Positions 1-8,112 of a DNA stretch of 34,161 nucleotides are shown here, one piece after another; the first letter of the stretch is position 1; the number at the start of each line of letters is the position of its first letter. Made by a program: the position numbers and the translations under genes. The notes under the pieces are model-generated. The model was given only the letters and a program-made list of their open reading frames with translations, had not been told where the DNA came from and made no database searches. The stretch is taken from assembly GCA_964454795.1 (NCBI GenBank), contig CAYVUM010000027.1, forward strand, positions 1 through 34,161, read 5' to 3'. Source of the DNA: CAYVUM01 sp964454795. Lineage in GTDB: Bacteria; Pseudomonadota; Alphaproteobacteria; Rhodospirillales; Defluviicoccaceae.

Positions 1-13
1 GCAGCCCTGGGCC

Positions 14-736
14 TCAGTTCACATCCGGGCTGAGGCCGTTTTCACCAAAGTGGTCGAGCTTGTCGCGATCGACGATGAAGATCTGGCCCGGTTTGAGCTG
101 CTTGATCGCGCCGGCCACCTTCAGCGCCTTGACCGCATTGCAGGCGGATTCCCGGGTCGCGTTGTTCATGTCGGCAAGGACACGGTGCGGCAGATTGACC
201 TCGATCAGCACCCCGTTGGCGGTCGGTGTGCCATACAGATCGGCGAGCGCACCGAGGCATTTCGCGATCCGGGCGGGAACCGGTAAGGTGATCAAATCGA
301 TGATCTTTTTGTCCACGTCCCGAAACCGCTCGCACATGATTTCGAGCAGCCGCACGGCAACCTTCGGATGACGTTCGACGAAGGGCAGGAAGTCACGCCG
401 CTCGAGAACCATGAGCTCGGTGGTGTCAATGGCGTCCGCATCGGCGGTCCGCTCGCCGCCGTCGATCATGGCGATTTCACCGAAAATCGCGCCCGGCCCG
501 AAAATCGCGACGACGACTTCCTTGCCCTCGGCCGAATAGAGTTTGATGCGGATCTTGCCACTGAGCACCGCCATCATCGAATCGCCGCGGTCGCCCATGG
601 CGAAAACCGTCTCGTTGCGCTTGTAACGGCGCACCTTGGTCCTGGCAGCAAGCTGCTCCAGGTCATCGGCGCTGAGATCCTTGAACAGCTTGTGTTGTGC
701 GAGGATATCGCTGATCCCGGCTTGCAACTGACCCAT
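14..736 (-). CDS. CRP/FNR-family transcriptional regulator
   Basis: A cytoplasmic DNA-binding regulator of 240 residues, the usual CRP/FNR length. The N-terminal half is a cyclic-nucleotide-binding-type beta barrel. Its phosphate-binding cassette, FGEIAMIDGGERTADA at residues 85-100, keeps the Glu and Arg that contact the ligand in CRP, so nucleotide binding is possible. A long dimer helix follows at about 120-150 and a winged helix-turn-helix at about 183-210 (recognition region TRESACNAVKAL). There is no N-terminal cysteine cluster, so it is not an oxygen-sensing FNR. The reading frame is open 45 codons further upstream, but I chose the ATG at 736 because GAGGGG lies about 10 bases before it and the extension does not look like protein. 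It is divergent from the cytochrome c gene. Its target regulon cannot be read from the sequence. Confidence 0.9.
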   Translation of the reverse strand: MGQLQAGISDILAQHKLFKDLSADDLEQLAARTKVRRYKRNETVFAMGDRGDSMMAVLSGKIRIKLYSAEGKEVVVAIFGPGAIFGEIAMIDGGERTADADAIDTTELMVLERRDFLPFVERHPKVAVRLLEIMCERFRDVDKKIIDLITLPVPARIAKCLGALADLYGTPTANGVLIEVNLPHRVLADMNNATRESACNAVKALKVAGAIKQLKPGQIFIVDRDKLDHFGENGLSPDVN

Positions 737-1050
737 TAGCACGGTTCCCCTCATCAGGATGCGCGATTTTGTGCTCAGTTTACCATCAAAGGGGGCAACT
801 CGGGAGTCGCCGGTCGGGGCTGCCGCTTCGGCCCCGCCGGTTTTGGGGCACCGGGGCCACCGGTCCGCCACGAACGGAACACGGTCCGGCTGGGGCGTTC
901 AGGGTGTCGAAGCCGCTTGGATTGTCGCGCCAGAGTGCTATGGTCCAGGTCATATAATCCACCTCCGGGCGCGCGCGGCGCCCGATTAAGACGCACTGTG
1001 AAAAGGGACATTCGATCCCGCAGAATCTGGCCTGACAAGGGACGTTCGAT
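737..1050. other. Divergent intergenic region between the CRP-like gene and cytochrome c
   Basis: About 314 bases with no convincing gene. A TATAAT hexamer lies at 953-958 on the plus strand, about 90 bases before the cytochrome c start. It has no good -35 hexamer at 16-18 bases, so it is only a weak promoter candidate. No clear CRP-type palindrome was seen here. Confidence 0.35.
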
Positions 1051-1452
1051 ATGCAGTTCTCTGCGCTGATACGGCAGATGGGAATGGTCGGGGTAATGAT
1101 GGGGGCCGGGCTCGTGGTCGCGGCGTCGGATACCGGCGCGGCGGAACAGCCGGTCAGTTTTGAACTGGACGTGCAGCCGATCCTGCAGAGCCGCTGCGTC
1201 AGCTGCCACGAACGGGGCGGCGAAGGGTTCGAAACCAGCGGCCTGGACCTGAGCACTTACGGCGGGCTGATGAAGGGTACCAGCCACGGCCCGATTGTGG
1301 TCCCCGGCGATCCCCTGACCAGCAATCTCAATGTCCTGATCGAGGGCCGCGCCTCCCCTGAATTGCGAATGCCCCACAACCAGCGGCCGCTGCTTCGCCA
1401 TCAGATCCTGATCATCCGTGACTGGGTGAAGCAGGGCGCCAAGGACAACTGA
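1051..1452 (+). CDS. Small periplasmic c-type cytochrome (Planctomycete-type cytochrome C domain)
   Basis: A 133-residue secreted mono-heme cytochrome. An N-terminal hydrophobic stretch (about residues 8-27) looks like a signal peptide ending near the alanine-rich ASDTGAAEQ. The heme site is CVSCH at residues 49-53, preceded by DVQPILQSR. Met107 in ELRMPHNQ is the likely sixth heme ligand. The order DVQPIL..CxxCH, then G-L-DLS-Y-GL-KG, then RMP..PL and a final WVKQGAKDN matches the Planctomycete cytochrome C domain (PSCyt1 type). Here the domain stands alone and is not fused to a large enzyme. It points toward the petABC operon, so the two converge. The electron partner is unknown; delivery to or from the bc1 complex is only a guess from proximity. 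Confidence 0.85.
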   Translation: MQFSALIRQMGMVGVMMGAGLVVAASDTGAAEQPVSFELDVQPILQSRCVSCHERGGEGFETSGLDLSTYGGLMKGTSHGPIVVPGDPLTSNLNVLIEGRASPELRMPHNQRPLLRHQILIIRDWVKQGAKDN

Positions 1453-1475
1453 AGCCGCCGGCGGCCGGATCGAAG

Positions 1476-1492
1476 ACCCGGTTGCACCGGGT
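1476..1492 (+). terminator. Hairpin after the cytochrome c gene
   Basis: A perfect 7-bp stem (ACCCGGT / ACCGGGT) with a 3-base loop, 24 bases after the stop codon. There is no T-tract, so termination is plausible but not shown. Confidence 0.35.
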
Positions 1493-1681
1493 TGCCCCGC
1501 CGGCCTCTGAGGCCACAGCGGCGTCCTGATCCCGGCGACAGTGATCCGGGCCAAAACGCCCCGGCGGGTTTAAGCCGGCTCGCCGCGCACCAAGCCGGCC
1601 GGGCAGTGGCGGCGTATGCCAGCGCACAAGGCGCGGATGGCGTGGGTCCCGCAGGCTGCCGGCCGATGCCAGAGCCCGCGC

Positions 1682-1711
1682 TCCCGCCGGTGCGCGCTGC
1701 ACCCGGCGGGA
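1682..1711 (-). terminator. Hairpin after petC
   Basis: A 9-bp GC-rich stem (TCCCGCCGG / CCGGCGGGA) extended by three more pairs past a bulge, starting 16 bases beyond the petC stop. It is the only strong stem just downstream of the bc1 operon. It lacks a T-tract. Confidence 0.4.
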
Positions 1712-1726
1712 CCGCAACTCAGCTCG

Positions 1727-2533
1727 TCAATGGTCGACGTCGGACCAGATCCGGCGCTTGACCGCGTAGATCATCAGGGTCAGAGCGAACAGGAACAGGA
1801 TGACCTTGACGCCGAGTTGCTTGCGCTCTTCGCCATTCGGATCCGCCGCCCAGGCCAGAAACGTGGCGACGTCCTTGGCATGTTGCTCGAGGGTCGCCGG
1901 CGGACCGTTCTCGTACTCCACTGCGTCGTCATAGAGCGGCGGAGCCATGCCGATCTGGTGACCGCCGCGGAAGTACTCATTGTAGTATTTGCCGGGCAGC
2001 AACTCGTAGCCGGGAGGCGGCTCCTCGTAGCCGGTCAGGACGGCGTAGACATAATCGGCGCCGGCTTCCCGGAACTTGGTGCCGAGGAACACCGACTCCC
2101 CGGCGGTGGCCTTGGTGATCAGCGACAAATCAGGTGGATATGCGCCGCCATTGGCGGCCTCGGCGGCTTGGCGGTTGGGAAACGGTGGCGGGAAACGGTC
2201 CGCTGGCTTGGCCTCCCGCATATACATATCGCCGTACTCGTCGGGTCCATCCTCCACCTCATACTGGGCGGCGATGTGCTGGACTTGTTGTTCCGTGTAC
2301 CCGAGATCGGCGAGGTTGCGGAACGCGATCCGCTTCAGCGAATGGCAACTCGCGCAGACCTGCTCGTAGACCTTCAGGCCGCGGCGCAGGTCCTCACGCT
2401 CGAACGTGCCGAAGATGCCCGAGAAATGCCAGTCCTGGGCCGGCGGGATCGGCGCGCCGGCAGCCAATGAGTTGCTCGCAGCCACCGTGCAGAGCATGGA
2501 GGCGACGACGAAAGCAGCAATCGGCCGGGTCAT
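1727..2533 (-). CDS. petC: Cytochrome c1 of the bc1 complex
   Basis: The membrane-anchored c-type cytochrome that takes electrons from the Rieske protein and passes them to soluble cytochrome c in the periplasm. The protein has 268 residues. A signal peptide runs to about residue 25 (SLAAGA), the heme site CASCH is at 60-64, a Met-containing QIGMAPPL supplies the axial ligand, and a single C-terminal transmembrane helix (VKVILFLFALTLMIYAV) anchors it. This layout and length match alphaproteobacterial cytochrome c1. The start overlaps the petB stop by four bases (ATGA), which indicates translational coupling. It is the last gene of petA-petB-petC. No odd features were seen. Confidence 0.97.
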   Translation of the reverse strand: MTRPIAAFVVASMLCTVAASNSLAAGAPIPPAQDWHFSGIFGTFEREDLRRGLKVYEQVCASCHSLKRIAFRNLADLGYTEQQVQHIAAQYEVEDGPDEYGDMYMREAKPADRFPPPFPNRQAAEAANGGAYPPDLSLITKATAGESVFLGTKFREAGADYVYAVLTGYEEPPPGYELLPGKYYNEYFRGGHQIGMAPPLYDDAVEYENGPPATLEQHAKDVATFLAWAADPNGEERKQLGVKVILFLFALTLMIYAVKRRIWSDVDH

Positions 2534-3825
2534 TCTGCGGCTCCCGGCGCCGGAGCGACGCCTGTCTTCGGTGGGGTCACCGGCTCGCTGATGCTGGCCG
2601 GGACGGTGCGCGGCCGCTCGATCACGCTCAGCAGCGGCAGGATGATCAGGAAGTGGGCGAAGTAGTACACGGTCGCGATCTGGCCGATCAGGACCCAGGC
2701 TCCTTCGGCGGGATTGGCGCCGACTGCCCCCAAAATCAGGCAGACAACGACGAAGATCCAGAAGAACTGCTTATAGAGCGGCCGGAACCGGGCGCTGCGC
2801 ACCGGCGAGCGATCCAGCCAGGGCAGGAAGAACAGGATCACGACCGCGCCAACCATCGCAAGCACGCCGGCGAGTTTGGCCGGGATGATGAAATCGAGGA
2901 TCCAGAATTCTGGCGTGAATGCCCGGAGGATGGCGTAGAAGGGCAGGAAGTACCATTCGGGCACGATGTGGGTGGGGGTGACCAGCGGGTTCGCCGGCTC
3001 GTAATTGATCGGCTCGCCGAAGAAATCCGGCGCGAAGAAAACAAACCCCAGGTAAACGATCAGAAACACCGCGAGGCCGAACGCGTCCTTAATCGTGTAG
3101 TACGGAGAGAACGGGATCGTATCCTGCGGCCCTTTGATGTCTACGCCCAGCGGGTTATTGGATTTCTTTTCGTGGAGCGCCCAGATGTGCAGGAACACCA
3201 CCGCGAAGAGGATGAACGGCAACAGGTAGTGGAGGGCGAAGAATCGGTTCAGGGTCGGATTCTCCACGGCGAAACCGCCCCAAAGCCAAATCTTGATGTC
3301 TTCACCGACCAGCGGAATGGCCGTCGCGAAGCTGGTGATAACCTTGGCCGCCCAGTAGCTCATCTGACCCCAAGGCAGCACGTAGCCGAGGAATGCGGTG
3401 GCCATCATGATCAGCAGGATGACGACGCCGAGGATCCACAGGAGCTCGCGCGGCTCCTTGTACGAGCCGTAGTAGAGACCGCGAAACATGTGGATATAGA
3501 CCACAAGGAAGAACATCGATGCGCCGTTCATGTGCAGGTAGCGCATCAGCCACCCGTAATTCACGTCTCGCATGATCCGTTCGACGCTGTCGAAGGCGTG
3601 GGCTTCGTGCGGGGTGTAGTGCATCGCCAGGAAGATTCCGGTGGCGATCATGATGATCAGGATAATCCCGGCGAGCGAACCGAAGTTCCACCAGTAGTTA
3701 AGGTTTTTTGGTGCCGGATAGTCCACCAGATGCTCGCGCATCAGCGAGATGACTGGCAGGCGGTCGTCGATCCACCCGAGGACTGGACTTTTCCATTGAT
3801 ACTTCTTGGCAGTGCTGGCCATCAT
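2530..3825 (-). CDS. petB: Cytochrome b of the bc1 complex
   Basis: The membrane core of ubiquinol:cytochrome c reductase, carrying both b hemes and the quinol sites. It is a full-length 431-residue cytochrome b, not split as in b6f. The four heme histidines are visible as two pairs with equal spacing, His98/His112 and His199/His213. The Qo-site motif appears as PEWYFLPFY. About eight hydrophobic helices are present, followed by a Pro/Ala-rich C-terminal tail. The start is one of two tandem ATGs, with AGGATCGA just before them. It lies 8 bases after petA and overlaps petC by four bases, so the three genes form one operon. Confidence 0.98.
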   Translation of the reverse strand: MMASTAKKYQWKSPVLGWIDDRLPVISLMREHLVDYPAPKNLNYWWNFGSLAGIILIIMIATGIFLAMHYTPHEAHAFDSVERIMRDVNYGWLMRYLHMNGASMFFLVVYIHMFRGLYYGSYKEPRELLWILGVVILLIMMATAFLGYVLPWGQMSYWAAKVITSFATAIPLVGEDIKIWLWGGFAVENPTLNRFFALHYLLPFILFAVVFLHIWALHEKKSNNPLGVDIKGPQDTIPFSPYYTIKDAFGLAVFLIVYLGFVFFAPDFFGEPINYEPANPLVTPTHIVPEWYFLPFYAILRAFTPEFWILDFIIPAKLAGVLAMVGAVVILFFLPWLDRSPVRSARFRPLYKQFFWIFVVVCLILGAVGANPAEGAWVLIGQIATVYYFAHFLIILPLLSVIERPRTVPASISEPVTPPKTGVAPAPGAAE

Positions 3826-3833
3826 TCGATCCT

Positions 3834-4394
3834 TCAGCCGATCCTGATCGTCGTCTCATCGACGAAGGTGTACGGTGGTACGGGAAGGTTGGAGGGTGCC
3901 GGCCCCTTGCGGATCCGCCCCGCGGTGTCGTAGTGCGAGCCGTGGCAGGGGCAGAACCAGCCATTGTATTCGCCTCTCGGATCGCCCGGCTTCTGACCGA
4001 GCGGGATGCAGCCGAGGTGCGTGCACACGCCCTCCATAACCAGCCACTGCGGCTGCTGGACCCGTTCCGCATCGGTCTGCGGGTCGGGCAGGTCACCGAG
4101 GTCGACCGCGCGCGCCTCCTCGATCTCCGCCTCGGTGCGATGGCGGATGAAGACCGGGGTGCCCCGCCAGACCACGGTGATCGCTTGGCCCACTTCGATC
4201 GGGGAAAGGTCAACGCCGGTGGTGGCCAGAGCCAGGGTATCCCTGGCCGGGTTCATGCTGTCGATAAATGGCCATACCGCCAAGCCAAGGCCGATGGCGC
4301 TCGCCAGTCCGGTTGCGGTCAACAGAAAATCGCGTCTGCTCTCGCCCTCTCCCTGGTGCTCGCCAGCGGTCGGGGTCGATGCGGTGTCTGCCAT
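3834..4394 (-). CDS. petA: Rieske iron-sulfur subunit of the bc1 complex
   Basis: This subunit carries the high-potential [2Fe-2S] cluster that moves electrons from quinol to cytochrome c1. The protein has 186 residues. It has a Tat-type signal anchor (ESRRDFLLT at 18-26 followed by a hydrophobic helix) and the two cluster loops CTHLGC at 124-129 and CPCHGS at 148-153. Each loop provides one Cys and one His ligand plus a cysteine of the stabilising disulfide. The frame is open 80 codons upstream, but the ATG at 4394 has GAGGG seven bases before it and gives the usual family length. It is the first gene of petABC. Confidence 0.97.
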   Translation of the reverse strand: MADTASTPTAGEHQGEGESRRDFLLTATGLASAIGLGLAVWPFIDSMNPARDTLALATTGVDLSPIEVGQAITVVWRGTPVFIRHRTEAEIEEARAVDLGDLPDPQTDAERVQQPQWLVMEGVCTHLGCIPLGQKPGDPRGEYNGWFCPCHGSHYDTAGRIRKGPAPSNLPVPPYTFVDETTIRIG

Positions 4395-4702
4395 GAAGGT
4401 GCCCTCGTTGTTTCCCGTGCCGGGCTTTTGCGTCCCGGTCCTGTTCCACTGCCAGCGGTTCCGCAGCACCCGGTCGGCGCTGCAACCAACGGGACCACTG
4501 TGCAGTGCACAATAGCCGTCCGGCTCGCAAGGAATCAACGATCGAGGCAGATCGCTGCTGTGAAGCCGATCCTTCCGCGCCGGCGGTGGTGTCCCGCCCT
4601 TGCGTCTGCCCCTGTCATGGCTCGGTTCCCTCACCCTATGTATAGCGCCCGCGAGCCCTTAAGGAAAACCCTTGATATCCCCACAGGTCTGTTCGCAACG
4701 CC
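4395..4702. other. Divergent promoter region between petA and trmL
   Basis: 308 bases without a gene. It must hold the start signals of petABC (minus) and trmL (plus). A candidate petABC promoter and palindrome are listed separately. No ribosome-binding site is visible just before trmL, and no good promoter hexamers were found on the plus strand. Confidence 0.5.
4499..4538 (-). promoter_or_regulatory. Candidate petABC promoter with overlapping palindrome
   Basis: Read on the minus strand, TTGATT (4538-4533) and TATTGT (4514-4509) are separated by 18 bases, a fair sigma-70 match about 115 bases before petA. The perfect inverted repeat TGTGCA-G-TGCACA at 4499-4511 overlaps the -10 and the likely start point, where a repressor could act. 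This is inference from sequence only. Confidence 0.35.
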
Positions 4703-5179
4703 ATGCGCCTTGCTCTGTTTGAACCCGACATCCCGCAGAATGCCGGGACGCTGCTGCGCACCGCGGCCTGCTTCGGTGTCGCGGTGGACATCATCGAGCC
4801 GTGCGGATTTCTGCTCGGCGATCGCGCCTACCGCCGGGCCGGTCTCGACTATCTGGACACCGTGGCGCTGACCCGTCACGTTTCGTGGGCGGCGTTCTCG
4901 GCCACAGTCCGCTCTCAGGGGCGGGACCGGGACCGACTGATCCTGCTGACGACGCGGGGAGAAATGTCTTTTCTGGATGTTCGCTACCGCCCGGAGGATG
5001 TACTGCTGGTCGGCCGGGAGAGCGCCGGTGTGCCGGACGACGTCCACGCCGCCGCCGGCCTGCGGGTGCGGATCCCGATGCGGCCCGGATTGCGCTCGCT
5101 GAACGTCGCCATTGCCGCGGCCATGGTGCTCGGCGAGGCGTTGCGCCAGACCGGCGGCTTTCCGGAGACCCGAAGATGA
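4703..5179 (+). CDS. trmL: tRNA (cytidine(34)-2'-O)-methyltransferase
   Basis: A SPOUT-fold methyltransferase that uses S-adenosylmethionine to methylate the ribose at the wobble base of certain leucine tRNAs in the cytoplasm. At 158 residues it is a minimal, single-domain TrmL. The N-terminal MRLALFEPDIPQNAGTLLRT is characteristic. The knotted SAM site is formed by GRESAGVP and the C-terminal LNVAIAAAMVLGEALRQ. The stop overlaps the hemF start (ATGA), so the two genes are coupled. No Shine-Dalgarno is obvious before the ATG, which suggests a leaderless or weakly initiated transcript. Confidence 0.94.
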   Translation: MRLALFEPDIPQNAGTLLRTAACFGVAVDIIEPCGFLLGDRAYRRAGLDYLDTVALTRHVSWAAFSATVRSQGRDRDRLILLTTRGEMSFLDVRYRPEDVLLVGRESAGVPDDVHAAAGLRVRIPMRPGLRSLNVAIAAAMVLGEALRQTGGFPETRR

Positions 5180-6063
5180 CCGCCGGTGGCTGCGGACCGG
5201 AGGCGCCGCCGCCGGCGGTCGATCCCCTGCAGTCCCGGGCTGAAGCGTGGTTCACCGAACTGCGCGACCGGCTGACCGCCGCCTTCGAAGCCGTCGAGGA
5301 CGACGCGGTCACAACGCCAACCGGTGATCGCCCCGCCCGCCGGTTCGTCCGCCAGCCCTGGTCGCGTCCGGGCGGCGGCGGCGGCGTCATGGCGCTCCTC
5401 CGCGACGGCCGGGTAATTGAAAAGGCCGGAGTCAACGTCTCGACAGTTTGGGGGGAATTCTCCGCGGCCTTTCGCGATCAGGTTCCCGGCGCGGCCGACG
5501 ACCCGCGGTTCTGGGCCTCGGGGATCTCGGTGGTCGTCCATCCGCGGTCACCGCACGTGCCGGCGGCGCACATGAACACCCGCATGATCGTCACCACCCG
5601 GCGCTGGTTCGGCGGCGGCGCAGACATGACCCCGGTGGGTCCCCGCGCCGAGGACACGGCGGCGTTTCAGGCGGCGCTCCGGGCCGCCTGCGATGCCCAC
5701 AACGACGATTACTATCCGCGCTTCAAAGCGTGGTGCGATTCCTATTTCTACCTGCCGCACCGGGGCGAGGCGCGCGGCGTCGGCGGCATCTTCTTTGACA
5801 ACCTCGCCACCGCCGACCCCGAGGGTGACCTTGCATTCGTGCGCGCCGTGGGCCTGGCCTTTGCCGGGGTGTATCCGCAGTTGATGCGCCGGCGCATGTC
5901 CGAGCCCTGGACCGCGGCCGACCGGCAGGCGCAGTTGATCAAACGGGGCCGCTATGTGGAGTTCAACCTCCTTTACGACCGCGGCACCCGGTTCGGGATC
6001 ATGACCGGCGGCAATCCGGAGGCGGTGCTGATGTCGCTGCCCCCCGAAGCGGCCTGGCCGTAA
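5176..6063 (+). CDS. hemF: Oxygen-dependent coproporphyrinogen III oxidase
   Basis: Carries out the aerobic oxidative decarboxylation of coproporphyrinogen III to protoporphyrinogen IX in heme synthesis. The protein has 295 residues. The family signature is intact: KAWCDSYFYLPHRGEARG followed by VGGIFFDN. Earlier motifs HMNTRMIV and WFGGGADMTP and the late FNLLYDRGTRFG are also present. The C-terminus ends at SLPPEAAWP, the short form I recall from other alphaproteobacteria rather than the longer enterobacterial tail. The start at 5176 has GGAG about nine bases upstream and overlaps trmL; an in-frame opening further upstream lies inside trmL and is not used. Its place beside the bc1 genes fits supply of heme for cytochromes. 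Confidence 0.97.
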   Translation: MTAGGCGPEAPPPAVDPLQSRAEAWFTELRDRLTAAFEAVEDDAVTTPTGDRPARRFVRQPWSRPGGGGGVMALLRDGRVIEKAGVNVSTVWGEFSAAFRDQVPGAADDPRFWASGISVVVHPRSPHVPAAHMNTRMIVTTRRWFGGGADMTPVGPRAEDTAAFQAALRAACDAHNDDYYPRFKAWCDSYFYLPHRGEARGVGGIFFDNLATADPEGDLAFVRAVGLAFAGVYPQLMRRRMSEPWTAADRQAQLIKRGRYVEFNLLYDRGTRFGIMTGGNPEAVLMSLPPEAAWP

Positions 6064-6248
6064 ACCGGCGGCGGCGCTGGCAGCGACGGTGAGCGATGTT
6101 CCCGTCGTCCGGCCATGTGCCGCCGGTCGCGTCGCCGGCATTTGTTGCCCGCGCGGGTCAAAGCCGCGACCGGTGAGCCAGATGGCCGGGCCTGCCACCG
6201 GGTCCGCAATCCGGTCACTGTCGTCCTTTGGTCAGTGGCGCGCTTTGG

Positions 6249-6515
6249 TCACTGGCACTTGTAGCTGTCGATCGGGGTGAACGGAGCGCGACCGGTTGCG
6301 TCCCGCCAGTCGTCGTTGCGGTTGCCGACCAGCCGGCCCTCCAGGACAGCGGTCTTGCCGTACCGGGCACAATGGGCCTCGGCGGCCCCCTTTGTGCTGG
6401 TGAGGGCGATCGCCGGGCGCTGGACCATCACGCTGTTCTCATCACCAGACAGCACGGAATTGCAGCCGGTGAGGGCGATCGTGGCGAGGACGAGGAGGGT
6501 CAGCCGCGACGTCAT
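6249..6515 (-). CDS. Small putative lipoprotein
   Basis: An 88-residue protein with a clear lipoprotein signal: a hydrophobic stretch TLLVLATIALTGC with the lipobox LTGC, so Cys18 would be lipidated. The mature part contains AEAHCARYGKTAVL, which resembles a short motif in small alphaproteobacterial lipoproteins of unknown role, and ends with a cysteine two residues from the C-terminus. The two cysteines of the mature part may form a disulfide. It converges with hemF. I cannot assign a function, and there is no strong ribosome-binding site. Confidence 0.65.
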   Translation of the reverse strand: MTSRLTLLVLATIALTGCNSVLSGDENSVMVQRPAIALTSTKGAAEAHCARYGKTAVLEGRLVGNRNDDWRDATGRAPFTPIDSYKCQ

Positions 6516-6718
6516 GGTCGAAGGCTAACCGGCGGCGGGCGTCGTGACAAGCCCGCGGCCTGCGAGGAGGAAATCGGCCGGGGCAGCGACGAGGCGGCGA
6601 CGTCGACGCCGATCCGGGGCACGGCGGGCCGTTGATCCGGGGACACCGCGGCGCACGTAGCCGGGAGTGAATGAAGGTGCGGCGATCTCCCGGATATGTT
6701 AGTCAATCAACGGTCTGA

Positions 6719-7201
6719 ATGGATGTGTGGACGATGGGTCTCCTCAAAACCCTGATCAGTCCGGACAGCGAGGAGCGCGACATGGGCGATCGGATGATCG
6801 TCGTCACCGCCGCCAACCTGTTGCAGATCGGGGAGTTCCAGTTTTTGCAGGTGGCATACCGCGAGTGGTACAATCGTGACATGCCGGATGCCTTGGTGTC
6901 GCGACTGTTCACCGCCTACATGCTGCATAACGAAGTACCGCACTGGACCCGGCACTTTGCCCGACTCGTTCTCGCCCGCGCCGAGCGGGGAGCCCTCGAT
7001 CCGGATGATCCGGCCTATCATCGCTACGATCACGACTACCACACCGAAGTGCCGGATGGCCTGCGGCGGTTCCTGACTGCGGTGCTGGTCCTGACCGTGG
7101 TGATGGTGGCCGGAGTGGCGGTGGTGATGATTGGCGGTGACGAGGCCGCGTCGGTTCTGCCGCCTTACTTCGAGCGTGGCGAACTGCCGGGCAATTCGTG
7201 A
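6719..7201 (+). CDS. Hypothetical protein with one C-terminal membrane helix
   Basis: Not recognised. 160 residues: a largely soluble N-terminal domain of about 115 residues rich in aromatic and charged residues, a single strongly hydrophobic helix (FLTAVLVLTVVMVAGVAVVMIGG, split here as FLTAVLVLTV and VMVAGVAVVMIGG), then a short tail. An acidic and histidine-rich patch, DDPAYHRYDHDYH, sits just before the helix. The start could also be the ATG at 6734 (MGLLKTL); neither has a strong ribosome site. It is followed 42 bases later by a small membrane gene, so the two may be cotranscribed. The composition is like its neighbours and the frame looks genuinely coding. Confidence 0.65.
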   Translation: MDVWTMGLLKTLISPDSEERDMGDRMIVVTAANLLQIGEFQFLQVAYREWYNRDMPDALVSRLFTAYMLHNEVPHWTRHFARLVLARAERGALDPDDPAYHRYDHDYHTEVPDGLRRFLTAVLVLTVVMVAGVAVVMIGGDEAASVLPPYFERGELPGNS

Positions 7202-7243
7202 GCCTGAAGGTCCGCGTGCGGGCCGGCGGCCGGAGAAGGGCTG

Positions 7244-7447
7244 ATGCCGGGCACGGGCGGTTTCAGCATCGATCCCGTTGACCTGTTGTTTCTGGTGGTC
7301 ACCGGGGCAATCGCTTGGCATGGCCTGCGCTTCCGCGACGCCTCGGGGCGACCGGTCGGTGTCCACCTGTTGTTCGGTTGCATCGCCGCTGTGTACTTCT
7401 GCATCGTCCTCTTCCAGGACGTCCTTGGCGTTGTCCGGATCTTTTGA
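7244..7447 (+). CDS. Small hypothetical membrane protein
   Basis: A 67-residue protein with two predicted membrane segments (about residues 13-24 and 42-58) joined by a short polar loop, RFRDASGRPVG. GGAG lies about nine bases before the ATG. It is downstream of and in the same direction as the 160-residue membrane protein, and converges with the TPR gene. No family was recognised. The good ribosome site and two clean helices support a real gene. Confidence 0.55.
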   Translation: MPGTGGFSIDPVDLLFLVVTGAIAWHGLRFRDASGRPVGVHLLFGCIAAVYFCIVLFQDVLGVVRIF

Positions 7448-7479
7448 ACCGTGGCGGCATGCCGCGGCATCGACCCCGA

Positions 7480-8112
7480 TCAGGGCTTGTGCATCTTCTG
7501 CCGGGCCGAAGCGTCCGGGTTGACCAGCCGTCCGCGCTGGTCCTCTGGCAGCGCCAGTTGCTCGCGCAGAAACGCGGCGCGCCCGTCAATGGACGATGGC
7601 CGCGGGTTGTGCAGGATGCGATGGAAGATGTCCGGGCCGGCGACCGCCTCCGGATCGAGAGACAGGGCCTGCTCGTAATCGGCCAGAGCGCGTGCGTGGC
7701 GGCCGGCCTGGTCATGCAGAATCCCGCGGTTGGCGTAAGCGGCGGCCAGGGTGCCGAGGCCGGTGGGATCGTCCCCGGTGAGCGTCCCTTCGAGGAAGGC
7801 GATCAGCGCCGTATAGGCTGCCTCGGCCTCAACGGTCTGGCCGAGCTGGTGGAAGGCGATGGCCCGGCACATCATCGCGCCGCGATGCTCCGGGGATTTG
7901 GCGAGGGCCTCACCCGCCCAGTCGATGGCCTTCTCGAATTCGCCCTCAGAGAGCCGGTTGTCACAGTGGCGGGTCTCGTAATCCCCGGGTGGTGACGCAA
8001 CGAACCACGGCTCGAGGATCGTCACATAGACGACAAGGCCAACAAGGGCGATGACCATCAGGGTGATAAACCGGCGCAGCACGCCGGGGCTGAAATAGCC
8101 GGGATCGCTCAT
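7480..8112 (-). CDS. Membrane-anchored TPR protein
   Basis: 210 residues. A short cytoplasmic start, one transmembrane helix (about residues 15-33, FITLMVIALVGLVVYVTIL) and then a soluble domain with tetratricopeptide-like helices: EFEKAIDWAGEALAKSPEH, AYANRGILHDQAGRHARAL and ALADYEQALSLDPE are typical TPR units. TPRs bind proteins, so this is probably a periplasmic scaffold. The frame is open much further upstream, but the ATG at 8112 overlaps the stop of the preceding 84-residue gene by four bases, which marks the real start. It is the last gene of a probable symporter operon. Its exact partner is unknown. Confidence 0.8.
   Translation of the reverse strand: MSDPGYFSPGVLRRFITLMVIALVGLVVYVTILEPWFVASPPGDYETRHCDNRLSEGEFEKAIDWAGEALAKSPEHRGAMMCRAIAFHQLGQTVEAEAAYTALIAFLEGTLTGDDPTGLGTLAAAYANRGILHDQAGRHARALADYEQALSLDPEAVAGPDIFHRILHNPRPSSIDGRAAFLREQLALPEDQRGRLVNPDASARQKMHKP

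Noticed and set aside
6040..6063. HemF seems to lack the last 25 or so residues of the enterobacterial protein
   Set aside because: Alphaproteobacterial HemF proteins, as far as I recall, commonly end in the same SLPP...WP form, and no frame downstream continues the longer tail. It is not a truncation.
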